From a virus, in IMG/VR virus record IMGVR_UViG_3300030109_001848, positions 2,547-33,691 of that record: DNA of 31,145 nt; one strand, written 5' to 3'. Made by a program: the position numbers and the translations under genes. Position 1 is the stretch's first letter. The number at the start of each line of letters is the position of its first letter. The notes under the pieces were generated by a model. It worked only from the letters and a program-made list of their open reading frames with translations, did not search any database and had not been told where the DNA came from. Shown here one piece after another: positions 8,586 through 16,452 of this stretch.

Positions 8586-8937
8586 TTCGTTTACTCCATG
8601 CCGAGGCTGCCATAAAAGTGGCTACTATGCCTAAGTTAGTAATACTCCAAACTTGCAAAAACGGAATAATAATATTTAACCTTGCTTCTGACACTAATGG
8701 GGTTAACACTACAACTACACCAGCACACACCGATAATAATGAAACCCAGACCATTCTACGTTGTTGGTCAGCCATACGGTCAGAGTTTTCAATACGGATC
8801 ATACGTTCTTCCCTACGGAGCTCTTCGTCTGACACTATTCCATCACCATCTAAATCATGTTTAGCATATCGGCTATCAGGTTCAAATCTTTTTTGTGCGG
8901 TCAAATCATCTACTCCCATTATAAAAATACTCACCAC
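8560..8937 (-). CDS. Membrane protein with one EF-hand calcium-binding loop
   Basis: The protein has 125 aa. A canonical 12-residue EF-hand loop DLDGDGIVSDEE lies at residues 28-39, with Asp28, Asp30, Asp32, Ser36 and Glu39 in the ligand positions. Two hydrophobic segments follow, near 65-84 and 91-112. The frame starts at a GTG at 8937. An ATG at 8919, preceded by GGTGAG about 10 bases away, may be the true start and would leave 119 aa. It overlaps the upstream gene. An EF-hand on a two-span protein next to holin-like genes suggests calcium-responsive membrane function, but this is inference. Confidence 0.7.
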   Translation of the reverse strand: MVSIFIMGVDDLTAQKRFEPDSRYAKHDLDGDGIVSDEELRREERMIRIENSDRMADQQRRMVWVSLLSVCAGVVVVLTPLVSEARLNIIIPFLQVWSITNLGIVATFMAASAWSKRNGSKKEKI

Positions 8938-9443
8938 TTCCCTGCTTTTTTGCCCATGTCAATCATCAAATCAATCATAAACCAGATCATAAAACCACCG
9001 AATCCTAGTATTGCAATCACTGTAGCCCAATGAAGAATGTCATCAATTCGTTTCTTCTTTAGTGCAATTTCCCTTTCTTGAGCTAATTTCTGCTCTCGGA
9101 TCATACTTTGCCGAGTTTTTAAAAAATCCTTCCAAATTTGTCCTCCGTCAGCGTATGGCCCCCATAATAACTTTTGTTTTATATCTGCTAGTGCCTGTTT
9201 CGCATTTCTCTCTGCGGTAACAATATCCATTGCTTGCTGCGACAACGATTTATTCTTTTTACCTCCTCCTGCTCCTATTTCTTTTTTTGCTTTACTAAGT
9301 GTCTCTGTGTGATCAAATAACTTTCCTAAATCTTTCGTGATATCGTTAACATCTTTAGCAGCAGAGATTCCTTTTTTAACTAGCTCTGCAGCAGTTTTTA
9401 CGCCCGAAATTGCTAATCCGATGCTGACAGGGTCTAACATCAT
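8931..9443 (-). CDS. Coiled-coil protein with C-terminal membrane anchor
   Basis: The protein has 170 aa. It begins with a hydrophobic amphipathic helix (MMLDPVSIGLAISGVKTAAELV), then Lys/Glu/Ala-rich helices (residues 45-130), and ends with a strong transmembrane segment at about 139-159 (WATVIAILGFGGFMIWFMIDL) and a basic tail. From memory, similar proteins occur in the lysis or tail region of marine phages. An AAAAAGGATGG sequence precedes the tandem ATG codons. No name can be given. A spanin-like or membrane-scaffold role is possible. Confidence 0.65.
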   Translation of the reverse strand: MMLDPVSIGLAISGVKTAAELVKKGISAAKDVNDITKDLGKLFDHTETLSKAKKEIGAGGGKKNKSLSQQAMDIVTAERNAKQALADIKQKLLWGPYADGGQIWKDFLKTRQSMIREQKLAQEREIALKKKRIDDILHWATVIAILGFGGFMIWFMIDLMIDMGKKAGKW

Positions 9444-9475
9444 CCATCCTTTTTAATTAATATATCTCCTTTTAT

Positions 9476-10492
9476 TTATGTAGCCGCAAAATAAGTCCAA
9501 TTAAAACGCACGTAACTAGTAGCTCTAAAATCACTAATCCCAATAATTTCTACTTCTGCCCCAGTAGTACCGCTATCAAAAGACTGAGCTATATTTAAGG
9601 TACTAGCGTCACTAGCTGATGAACGGGTAATTGCTATAGTGCCTACAGAATCTCCTCCGATATCAACATTATTTAGCATAACAGGGCCGCATCCATAATT
9701 ATCACTAGCGTCATAATCAAAAGGTAGTCCTCCAATAATAGCGTCCCCACTCCCCCCACCTGTAATCGAACTTGCTAACTGAACAATTGCGTTAATCGTA
9801 ACCTGTCTACCAATCTTAACGTAAAACCCTGCAAAGTTAGCCGCTTCATAAGTTCCTGCAGTTGTTGACCCTGCTAGAGTAGGAGTCCAAGTTCCTTCTT
9901 CGTAATCATCCAGAGTATTAACATTTGAACTAGCAACTTGGGTAGCTGGAAAAGCAATACCTTTTGATACTGTAGCTATTTCAGCTAATGTAGTTTTACC
10001 ATCGGAAGCAATAGTAATTGCGTCTGTATCCCCAACGCTACCTATATTTCCCCCGTTAGCAATAACAAGATTATTTAAAGAAGTTATAGTAGTTATAGCG
10101 TCTACAACATTAGTGCCGTCACAATACAAAAAGGCTGTTAGCCCATTGCCTACAGTGATACCAGTTCCTCCAGAAGTTTTAAATACAATACTTTGACTTC
10201 CTGATGTGCTATTTTTTACAATGTATAACTTTTCTTTAGTTGGGCAGACGACATTCCTAGAAGCGGATAAAGTACCAGAAAGCTGAATAACCATTTGTCT
10301 TGCTTCATCAGTAACACCACTATTAGTAGTAAGTGTATAATTAGCATCAGACATAGTTACTGCAGCTACACCAGCTATAGCTTCTTCTATAAGTGTGCCT
10401 ATATTAACATTGGTCGTAGTTCCCCACGTACCTGATTGCTCGCCAGAGCCTATAAGTTCTAATCGTAATCTATCTGAATATGTACTTGCCAT
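9476..10492 (-). CDS. Tail fibre-like protein, 338 aa
   Basis: The start reads TYSDRLRLELIGSGEQSGTWG, a wording I recognise from many phage tail-fibre or tail-needle proteins with an (S/N)xRLRLELxGxGExxGTWGxxTN beginning. Residues 70-160 are beta-rich (Gly/Thr/Ser), and the C-terminal half (TPTLAGSTTAGTYEAANFAGFYVKIGRQVTINAIV) looks like a trimeric fibre tip or receptor-binding domain. It heads a group of four minus-strand fibre-related genes. Receptor binding is inferred. Spacing to the neighbours is 15-32 bases, and the ribosome binding site is modest (AGGG, 8 bases). Confidence 0.78.
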   Translation of the reverse strand: MASTYSDRLRLELIGSGEQSGTWGTTTNVNIGTLIEEAIAGVAAVTMSDANYTLTTNSGVTDEARQMVIQLSGTLSASRNVVCPTKEKLYIVKNSTSGSQSIVFKTSGGTGITVGNGLTAFLYCDGTNVVDAITTITSLNNLVIANGGNIGSVGDTDAITIASDGKTTLAEIATVSKGIAFPATQVASSNVNTLDDYEEGTWTPTLAGSTTAGTYEAANFAGFYVKIGRQVTINAIVQLASSITGGGSGDAIIGGLPFDYDASDNYGCGPVMLNNVDIGGDSVGTIAITRSSASDASTLNIAQSFDSGTTGAEVEIIGISDFRATSYVRFNWTYFAAT

Positions 10493-10507
10493 TTTATACC
10501 CTATATA

Positions 10508-10873
10508 TTAAGGGACTTTCGTCCAAATTGTACTAGTATCGGATATCTCCGTCCAATCTCCTGATGGCCCTGCAGATACGTCTGTCCAAGTAGTATCTGG
10601 CCCATCTATAATATCCCTCCAAAATGCTAACTGCCCTGTAGCTGATGTTATTACTCCTGCTGTAGTTAATGTTACATTTGCTTCTGCATTAGTTGTTACG
10701 CTTCCTCCAGCTGATGTTATTACTCCTGCTGTAGTTACATCCTTACTTACTTGTTGAGCCACACTAGCTACTGCAGATGTTATTGCTCCCGCTGTAGTAA
10801 CCGTTACTCCAGTAGTGATATACCTAGAGTGACTGCTATAAGGTGAAACTGAATAGCCGGGTGATCCATACAT
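10508..10873 (-). CDS. Short repeat-bearing protein in the tail-fibre cluster
   Basis: The protein has 121 aa. Residues 23-100 contain three copies of a TTAGxITSA unit, with matching nucleotide repeats (ATTACTCCTGCTGTAGTTA, plus-strand reading, at least twice). The C-terminus is Trp/Thr-rich (TTWTDVSAGPSGDWTEISDTSTIW), with W-T pairs at regular spacing. Such repeats are typical of beta-structured shaft or adhesive tips. It lies between the 338-aa fibre and the 42-aa membrane protein. The fibre role is inferred from position and composition. Confidence 0.65.
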   Translation of the reverse strand: MYGSPGYSVSPYSSHSRYITTGVTVTTAGAITSAVASVAQQVSKDVTTAGVITSAGGSVTTNAEANVTLTTAGVITSATGQLAFWRDIIDGPDTTWTDVSAGPSGDWTEISDTSTIWTKVP

Positions 10874-10874
10874 T

Positions 10875-11003
10875 TTATTTCTCTATAAAGTCCGTATAAA
10901 TTAAAAAAGCTAATGCTAGGCTAAAACCTACCAAACTAAGTCCTACCAACAAAACAAGAGCAACATCCCAAAACCCCTGCCATTTAAAACAATCAATCTG
11001 CAT
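10875..11003 (-). CDS. Small single-span membrane protein, 42 aa
   Basis: The ATG at 11003 lies 11 bases inside the end of the 57-aa gene, and the TAA ends 2 bases before the ATG of the 121-aa gene. The peptide begins MQIDCFKWQGFWDV and has a strong hydrophobic stretch from about residue 14 to 36 (ALVLLVGLSLVGFSLALAF). The tight fit between two genes on the same strand is the main evidence for it. It may be a holin-like or superinfection-exclusion type of peptide; nothing decides this. Confidence 0.55.
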   Translation of the reverse strand: MQIDCFKWQGFWDVALVLLVGLSLVGFSLALAFLIYTDFIEK

Positions 11004-11166
11004 CTGCTATCGTCAGAGTCCCTGCGGCAACTTGTCGAGCAATTTCATCGTAATGCCGATTCCCGATTCGTATCGGGACAGACATTTCCTGCCCACCAAC
11101 CACAATTGTCACCGAAACATTTTGCCCCGCCTCATTTGCGTAATATTTTGCACTAGAGATATTCAT
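10993..11166 (-). CDS. Small conserved phage protein, 57 aa, coupled to the long tail fibre
   Basis: The ATG overlaps the stop of the 759-aa fibre gene as ATGA. The sequence starts MNISSAKYYANEAGQNVSV and continues with VVGGQEMSVPIRIGNRHY and EIARQVAAGTLTIADAD. From memory, short proteins of the type VxxGxxMSVPxxxxNRHYxEIxxQVxxGTLTIxxAD are widespread beside tail fibres in marine phages. Coupling suggests a fibre chaperone or attachment role, but that is inference. Confidence 0.72.
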   Translation of the reverse strand: MNISSAKYYANEAGQNVSVTIVVGGQEMSVPIRIGNRHYDEIARQVAAGTLTIADAD

Positions 11167-13442
11167 AAGTCTGCGTCAAACTCCATTTTACTATCATCAG
11201 CTTTAAATTGGAGCATTCCAGCGTTTCCACTGGATAGCCCCGACAATCCTGTCTTCTTTAAAACCATCCCGTGTGCTGTGTCAGCCGCACCATTTACTGC
11301 TAATCCACTGGTAAAAGTTGCACTGTCGGCATCGCTCTGAGTTCGCAAAGTCCCATCTAAGGTAAAAGTTGGAACAGCCCTCATAGTAGTGGGAAAGTTA
11401 ATTGGAGCGTGAAATTGGTTAGCCGCCATAGAAACAATAGTACTAACAGGATAATCGTTGTCATCCCCAGCTATTAAGTAAAAATATCTTTGACATCTGG
11501 CTAATGAAGTTCCGTGATCTTCAAATTGAAATTTAGGAATAGTTGCTGACGTATATGTGCCAGCTTCTAGCTGAACTCCAGTTATAAAAAATGTTCGGCT
11601 TGTTGCGTCAAAAAACGAGGTGTCACTAGAATTTGCAATGTTTGCGTTTGTACTGCTTGCCCAAGCACTAGTATTTTGAGTTCCAGAGGTAAAAGCTGAC
11701 CCAGCATGGAGCCATAAGGACAGTTGAAATCCGCTTGCGTTGGAATTTACGATGGCTGTCGATGTATCTGCCGGATAATTCAAAATAACTTTTGCCCAAC
11801 TTGTGGTAACAGAAAACCGTTGGCTCACTTGTTTGTCACCGCTTTGGGTTGTTAAACTGCAAGTATAGGTTGCTGACGCATTCCCTTTTACCCAAAATGC
11901 TACTGTCAAAGTTGTTGCATTTGCCGTTCCAAAATCAAGCGATTGGACATTTTGCCCCTCTATATGTTGTCTAAACTGCAAATATTCTGTCGATGCGATA
12001 GATGTATCGGCTGTTGTACAGGCTAATTTTGTCGAAAATGAAAATCCGTATCCTGCTGGCACATCTGTATCTTGAGTTTGGGTTAATCTTCCAGCCGTAG
12101 CGTTGGGAGATGTTTGCCAACGGTCAGCACCAGCATATTCATTTGCAGTTGCCCCAACCCCTGTAGTCGAGGTGCTTCTTTGGCTATGCCTCATGTCGCC
12201 ATTAATAATATAGGATTGGGCATTGGGTCGTAAAACCGCATTTGCCCCCACATCCGACAACAACTCAGATGCGCTTCTGCCTTCAATAGATGTGCCGTCA
12301 ATACGTAAAAAATCATCATCAGCTGCGCCAGAAGTAAATTTAGCTATATTCGTATTGGATATACCTGTATCTAGAACTGCTGCAGTTCCCAACCCTAAAG
12401 ATGTCCGTACAGTTGCCCCAGATTCAGCTACAAAATTACTTCCATTACCTACAATAAAATTACCATCTGTAACCGCCAATCCCGCTACATCGGTTAACTG
12501 GGCATCTGACGCTTGAGCTCCAATATCACTTAAAACTTCGGATGCGCTTCGGCCCTCTATATCTGTTCCATCTACCCTAAGAAAATCATTATCTGCCACG
12601 CCAGAAGTAAATTTAGCTACATTAGTGTTGGATATACCTGTATCTAAAGTTGCTGAAGTTCCAAGCCCTAATGAAGTTCTTACTGTCGCTCCTGATTCCG
12701 CTACAAAATTAGACCCATTACCTACTATAAAATTACCGTCTGTGACTGCTAACCCCGCTACATCGGTTAACTGAGCATCAGACGCTTGGGCTCCTATGTC
12801 TGACAACACCTCACTAGCAGACCTTCCCTCTATGTCTGTTCCATCTACCTTAAGAAAATCATTATCTGCTACACCGGACGTAAATTTAGCTACATTAGTG
12901 TTAGATATACCGGTGTCCAGAACTGCCGCAGTCCCTAGTCCTAGAGAAGTCCTAACAGTAGCTCCTGATTCAGCTACGAAATTAGACCCATTACCTACTA
13001 TAAAATTACCATCCGTAACTCCTAGTCCAGCTACGTCTTGTAGTTGAGCATCTAATCTAGCATTTGCAACTGTCCCTGTTAATTGAGTTGCAACAATACT
13101 TTTATTAGTAAGCGTTTGAGTACCGTCAGAAGTTACTGTTTTACCGGCAGGGTAAGTAACAAATACATCCTTAGTGCCAGCAGAAAAGTCTACCGCACTA
13201 TTAGAATTACTAGATGTAAAAACACTTGTACGGGTAAGGGTTGGCCCTGAAGTTGCTACTGTGCCTAACCCTACTTCCCATTCATCAGCCGATAAATTAT
13301 GGATAGCGTAGTGACATGTATTGGTGTCGCCTATCGCAGAACTAAAGGTTTGATATCCTGATATGGCTCCCGCTAAAGTTAATGCTCCAGTGCCTGTAGT
13401 GGTTGAAGTCTCCCTTACTCTATCCGCAAATACATGTGCCAT
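11163..13442 (-). CDS. Long tail fibre with three 91-residue repeats and a C-terminal carbohydrate-binding-like domain
   Basis: The protein has 759 aa. The N-terminal 100 residues (MAHVFADRVRETSTTTGTG, then SADEWEVGLGTV) are a common phage fibre or baseplate-attachment start. Residues 141-231, 232-322 and 323-400 are three copies of one unit with DGNFIVGNGSNFVAESGATV, then LGLGTAAVLDTGISNTN, then DGTDIEGRSASEVLSDIGA. Residues about 408-640 begin YIINGDMRHSQRS and contain AFWVKGNASATYTCSL and a FFITGVQLEAG end, like galactose-binding or CBM-type folds in phage fibres. It probably binds a host surface glycan. It lies between small fibre-associated proteins. Confidence 0.82.
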   Translation of the reverse strand: MAHVFADRVRETSTTTGTGALTLAGAISGYQTFSSAIGDTNTCHYAIHNLSADEWEVGLGTVATSGPTLTRTSVFTSSNSNSAVDFSAGTKDVFVTYPAGKTVTSDGTQTLTNKSIVATQLTGTVANARLDAQLQDVAGLGVTDGNFIVGNGSNFVAESGATVRTSLGLGTAAVLDTGISNTNVAKFTSGVADNDFLKVDGTDIEGRSASEVLSDIGAQASDAQLTDVAGLAVTDGNFIVGNGSNFVAESGATVRTSLGLGTSATLDTGISNTNVAKFTSGVADNDFLRVDGTDIEGRSASEVLSDIGAQASDAQLTDVAGLAVTDGNFIVGNGSNFVAESGATVRTSLGLGTAAVLDTGISNTNIAKFTSGAADDDFLRIDGTSIEGRSASELLSDVGANAVLRPNAQSYIINGDMRHSQRSTSTTGVGATANEYAGADRWQTSPNATAGRLTQTQDTDVPAGYGFSFSTKLACTTADTSIASTEYLQFRQHIEGQNVQSLDFGTANATTLTVAFWVKGNASATYTCSLTTQSGDKQVSQRFSVTTSWAKVILNYPADTSTAIVNSNASGFQLSLWLHAGSAFTSGTQNTSAWASSTNANIANSSDTSFFDATSRTFFITGVQLEAGTYTSATIPKFQFEDHGTSLARCQRYFYLIAGDDNDYPVSTIVSMAANQFHAPINFPTTMRAVPTFTLDGTLRTQSDADSATFTSGLAVNGAADTAHGMVLKKTGLSGLSSGNAGMLQFKADDSKMEFDADL
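12243..13022 (-). repeat. Three tandem 273-base coding repeats in the tail fibre
   Basis: The units are 13022-12750, 12749-12477 and 12476-12243 (the last is shortened to 78 codons). The protein copies are nearly identical, but the DNA copies differ at many third codon positions. Examples are the codons for the GTDIEGRSASEVLSD and AVTDGNFIV blocks, while short stretches such as CCCGCTACATCGGTTAACTG stay unchanged between copies 2 and 3. Confidence 0.9.
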
Positions 13443-13453
13443 ATGTTATCACC

Positions 13454-13903
13454 CTATGCCAATCTTATAATAGCTGTAGAAGCCCCAGCCGCAGGGAAAG
13501 TAATTAAAAAATCACCTGCTGACGCTGTAATATCCCCTCCAAAATCTAACACGCACACTGCTGGATTTGTTAGAGATATAGATGTTGTATTAGGAGTAGA
13601 GTTATATATCAACGCTCCCCTAGCTGTTACAGATACATTAGAAAACGTTAAGTTAGCAAAATCACACACAGCTGTGGTGCTAGATAATGCCGGATCAATC
13701 GAAGTTAAATTTGATCCCCCCGAAGAATAATTAGTGCCTGATGATTCGTTAGAAGAACTAAAAGCAGTTGTTGTTGAACTTAAACTAGCGTCAGAAGTAA
13801 ATAAAGCGAACTTAAAGGTATCTCCTGAAGAAGCGTCAAAATCGTGAGCCCCAACTAAAAGTTCTTTTTTAAAAGAAGTGCAAATCGCTTGTGTAATTGC
13901 CAT
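13454..13903 (-). CDS. Conserved virion protein (phage tail or decoration type), 149 aa
   Basis: The protein starts AITQAICTSFKKELLVGAHDF and continues with DTFKFALFTSDASLSSTTTAF. The wording matches, from memory, a widespread phage family with the form C-x-S-F-K-x-E-L-L-x-G-x-H-x-F...TFKxALYTSxA. The rest is Ser/Thr-rich beta structure. It is encoded just upstream of the long fibre, with 11 bases between them. No enzyme motif is present. A structural role on the tail or capsid surface is likely. Confidence 0.7.
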   Translation of the reverse strand: MAITQAICTSFKKELLVGAHDFDASSGDTFKFALFTSDASLSSTTTAFSSSNESSGTNYSSGGSNLTSIDPALSSTTAVCDFANLTFSNVSVTARGALIYNSTPNTTSISLTNPAVCVLDFGGDITASAGDFLITFPAAGASTAIIRLA

Positions 13904-14199
13904 TAAAGTCTCCCGATAATATATGCCGCATCCGAGAATCCAGCATTATGTAATGTGTTTGATAATGTTGTTCTGTCACTTTTAACCGCTTGTAGTAAAT
14001 GGTTGTATATAACTTTTTTTACCCTAGCTCTATAAGCTATAGCCTGATCCCTTAGAGGCTGTGGAACTGTATCCCCTATATGAAGTATTTGAGCTACAGC
14101 AGCTTCTGCTAATTCTTCGCAACTCAAACCTCTACCAGAAGTGGCTTTAGCTACAACCGAACCTACTTCCACTCCTATTTCAGAACTTGCCAACATCAA
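13903..14199 (-). CDS. Conserved small helical phage protein, 98 aa
   Basis: The sequence is helical and mildly basic, with a core of SGRGLSCEELAEAAVAQILHIGDTVPQPLRDQAIAYRARV and an ending of LLQAVKSDRTTLSNTLHNAG. From memory, similar proteins of about 100 aa occur between adaptor and fibre genes in marine phages. The start overlaps the 210-aa adaptor end by 4 bases. Its start codon may be either of two adjacent ATGs. The function is unknown. Confidence 0.65.
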   Translation of the reverse strand: MMLASSEIGVEVGSVVAKATSGRGLSCEELAEAAVAQILHIGDTVPQPLRDQAIAYRARVKKVIYNHLLQAVKSDRTTLSNTLHNAGFSDAAYIIGRL

Positions 14200-14828
14200 G
14201 ACACCTCATATCTAACTTGACCGGAACGATACGCATCTCGTCTATCTTTACCGTCACCCAACATTTTTAACGCCTTAATACCCTCATCATATCTACCTTT
14301 ATACACCGCTAAAAGGTCTGCGTCCCCTTTCATATAGGTATATGCCTCCATAATACATCCATACAAAAGAACTTCCTCGTAATTATCTCCTAGCCAAGTA
14401 GTGGACTGTGATACTATAGAAGAAGGATAGTGATAATAATGCAGTTCAAGACTGTAAGCTGCATCGGGGGTTGGAGCTAAAAGCAATGTGTCATCATCAA
14501 ATAAAGCATAGTACTTAGGCAAACCCGTGGTTGATGCGTTGTTATAGGCTTCCCGTATCCAATTAACATCTTTATTTAGAAGGTAGGTATAAACACTACT
14601 ACTAATTACCGCTAAAGAATATGGGGCTAAAAAATCACTAGGAGTTTCTACATAAGTATTACTTGCAGTGGTTGTACCTGTAGAGTTCCTACGTAAAGCA
14701 GGTAACTGTACAGTGTTATAAATTCTTTGCTCCGCTTGCTTAATAAAATCATCTAAATGATTTACAAAAGAAGTTTCTGTATTCTCTGTGTAATCTTGTA
14801 TAGCTTGTTTTAAATTAGTGTAATTCAT
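14196..14828 (-). CDS. Head-tail adaptor-like protein (SU10 adaptor type)
   Basis: The protein has 210 aa. The start (MNYTNLKQAIQDYTENTETSFVNHLDDFIKQAEQRIYNTV) followed by LPALRRNSTGTTTASNTYVETPSDFL matches, from memory, the SU10-type portal adaptor family. The form is helix, then beta sandwich with GLPKYYALFDDDTLLLAPTPDAAYSLELHYYHYP, then a C-terminal helical bundle. Such proteins sit under the portal ring and start the tail. It follows the Zn-ribbon and proline-rich genes and overlaps both neighbours by 4 bases. Confidence 0.75.
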   Translation of the reverse strand: MNYTNLKQAIQDYTENTETSFVNHLDDFIKQAEQRIYNTVQLPALRRNSTGTTTASNTYVETPSDFLAPYSLAVISSSVYTYLLNKDVNWIREAYNNASTTGLPKYYALFDDDTLLLAPTPDAAYSLELHYYHYPSSIVSQSTTWLGDNYEEVLLYGCIMEAYTYMKGDADLLAVYKGRYDEGIKALKMLGDGKDRRDAYRSGQVRYEVS

Positions 14829-15262
14829 CGCATATACCCGCTAAATAAAGACATTAACCCACCACTAAAAGGTGAGTTGTTAAAACCACCACCATAGCCA
14901 CCGCCATATCCCATCATAGGAGACATGCCATACCCACCGAACATAGGCATCATACCATAATTACTAGCTCTAGACATTCCATATCCACCATAACTACCTA
15001 ACCCAAAAGGAGAATTGTTATATCTTGGCTGTTGGTTGTAGGCTTGAAACTGTTGGGTTAAATATTCATAAGGGTTATATTGCTGTTGTTGCTGTTGCAA
15101 CTGTTGAGGAGGTTGCATTGGAGGTTGCATTGGAGGTTGCATTGGAGGTTGCATTGGAGGTTGCATAGGAATAATGGAATCATCCATAGGATCAATATTA
15201 GGAGGAGGGACTGGAGGAGCCACCATGTCTAATTCGTTTCCTATATCTTCTATTGGACTCAT
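14825..15262 (-). CDS. Pro/Gln/Met- and Gly/Tyr-rich low-complexity protein
   Basis: The protein has 145 aa. The N-terminal third has five or more PMQP units and a seven-Gln run, and the C-terminal half is Gly/Tyr/Met-rich (YGGYGMSRASNYGMMPMFGGYG). It resembles short disordered phage proteins near the head-tail adaptors. The start overlaps the Zn-ribbon gene end by 4 bases and the stop overlaps the adaptor gene start by 4. The role is unknown. The coding repeats are listed separately. Confidence 0.6.
   Translation of the reverse strand: MSPIEDIGNELDMVAPPVPPPNIDPMDDSIIPMQPPMQPPMQPPMQPPMQPPQQLQQQQQQYNPYEYLTQQFQAYNQQPRYNNSPFGLGSYGGYGMSRASNYGMMPMFGGYGMSPMMGYGGGYGGGFNNSPFSGGLMSLFSGYMR
15108..15167 (-). 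repeat. Five tandem 12-base repeats encoding PMQP units
   Basis: The units GGAGGTTGCATT (plus-strand reading) lie at 15108, 15120, 15132, 15144 and 15156, the last ending in A instead of T. The near-identity at DNA level suggests recent slippage expansion within the 145-aa gene. Confidence 0.9.
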
Positions 15263-15597
15263 GATACTGTAACCTCTACTGTTCCTACAGATACTGTTAT
15301 TTGTAAACTTACAGTTCCTGTTTCTCCTAAATTACCATCCCCCACAGGATTAAATCCAAATATACCCCTGCCTGAAGAACCTCCAGTGGGTCTTGGCCCT
15401 CGTAATGCCTGTGGATCATTGATAGGAAAACTACCTAAACTATTCTGAGGATGGTCTTGATTCCAACACTCAGGACACGCTTTTATACTAGTTTCCTGAT
15501 CCCTAACAGAAGTTTCTTTTAACTCTTTTAACTTATATCTAAACCCACATATATCACAAAAGCCGAAGGCAAATTTACCTGAAGCATAAGCACCCAT
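15259..15597 (-). CDS. Zinc-ribbon protein of the head-tail module, 112 aa
   Basis: Four cysteines form two knuckles, CDIC at residues 14-17 and CPEC at 41-44, an arrangement typical of a zinc ribbon. After it comes NSLGSFPINDPQALRGPRPTG, a wording I recall in many marine phage proteins. The C-terminus is Gly-rich with a short beta stretch (TVSLQITVSVGTVEVTVS). It could bind nucleic acid or a virion partner. It sits between the 51-aa protein and the proline-rich protein. Confidence 0.72.
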   Translation of the reverse strand: MGAYASGKFAFGFCDICGFRYKLKELKETSVRDQETSIKACPECWNQDHPQNSLGSFPINDPQALRGPRPTGGSSGRGIFGFNPVGDGNLGETGTVSLQITVSVGTVEVTVS

Positions 15598-15600
15598 TAC

Positions 15601-15756
15601 TTACCCCAGTTTTTTGCTGCTTTTATTGCCTCTAATTGCTGCGCCTTTTCCTCTTGTCGGAACTGTTTGCGTAGATGCCATATTATTAGGGTATCCTGCA
15701 CTGTTGGGGAGTGGCCCCGGTTTTGGTTGTTGGTATACATTTTTAAACGCTTTCAT
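15601..15756 (-). CDS. Small basic protein, 51 aa
   Basis: The ATG at 15756 is preceded by AGGAG with about 7 bases of spacing, and the gene fills the gap between the adaptor (ends 15766) and the Zn-ribbon gene (starts 15597). The sequence is MKAFKNVYQQPKPGPLPNSA, then GYPNNMASTQTVPTRGKGAA and a basic end (IRGNKSSKKLG). The wording PKPGPLPNS...TRGKGAA.RG is familiar from small marine phage proteins. The function is unknown. Confidence 0.65.
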   Translation of the reverse strand: MKAFKNVYQQPKPGPLPNSAGYPNNMASTQTVPTRGKGAAIRGNKSSKKLG

Positions 15757-15765
15757 AATTTTCTC

Positions 15766-16452
15766 CTATACTGGACTAATGTTCGGAGCAAACTGAATCG
15801 ATGACTTATCTCTATCTTCATCAGCCGCTAGATTAAACTGTTCTTCGTATGCTGCTTTAAGTAACGCCACCCTGTTGAGATCAACTTCGGGGCGTTTGAG
15901 AGCAATATTATAAGCGAGCCCAGAAACCAAAGCAGGGATAAACCTACTAGGAACATCCATAGTGTTACTAGCAGCAGTACCCGCATCGTCCATCCTTTTA
16001 AGCCTCCAATAAACGACAGTATAAGTTTCTGCGTCATCTGGAGTAGGCCATACTGTGAACGTGGGGGTAGCTTGTCTATTAATGTAGAGTTGGACAGGCC
16101 GCCCTGTAGAGTTTTTAGCCGTGATGGTTGCATAGGTAGACACCGATATTCTATTAAGGGAAAGATCAGATTGATTAGTTCCTGACCCAGTTCGTATAAC
16201 ATGTTCTAGTAAGTCTATAGTGGAAGCTGGTAAAGTGTACGTAGCTGTCCCTGCAGTTAAAGCCTGTGTGCCTTCTTCTACAGTCCATAAATTAATCCCA
16301 CGATTAGACCACTCAGCAGACATTATATCGAGGCTACGTCTAGCAGTTCTTAGATCGTATCCGCTACGCATTTCTAATCCACAACGCTCAAAAGCGTCTT
16401 CACAAACTTCTGCTACATCGGGATTAAATGTTGCTGTACCACTAAGTGCCAT
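15766..16452 (-). CDS. Head-tail connector / tail accessory factor (P22 gp4-like)
   Basis: The protein has 228 aa. Typical blocks are FNPDVAEVCEDAFERCGLE (residues 8-26), YDLRTARRSLDIMSAEWSNRGINLWTV (33-59), ATYTLPASTIDLLEHVIR (74-91) and MDVPSRFIPALVSGLAYNIALKRPE. These match my memory of P22 gp4-type tail accessory factors, which bind the portal ring and stabilise packaged DNA. An N-terminal helical bundle is followed by a beta domain and C-terminal helices. It starts a head-tail completion block and is preceded by a repeat-rich basic protein. Confidence 0.78.
   Translation of the reverse strand: MALSGTATFNPDVAEVCEDAFERCGLEMRSGYDLRTARRSLDIMSAEWSNRGINLWTVEEGTQALTAGTATYTLPASTIDLLEHVIRTGSGTNQSDLSLNRISVSTYATITAKNSTGRPVQLYINRQATPTFTVWPTPDDAETYTVVYWRLKRMDDAGTAASNTMDVPSRFIPALVSGLAYNIALKRPEVDLNRVALLKAAYEEQFNLAADEDRDKSSIQFAPNISPV

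Noticed and set aside
12223-13047. Plus-strand frames opposite the tail-fibre repeats
   Set aside because: They mirror the repeated sequence of the fibre gene; their similarity to each other is a by-product of the coding repeats.
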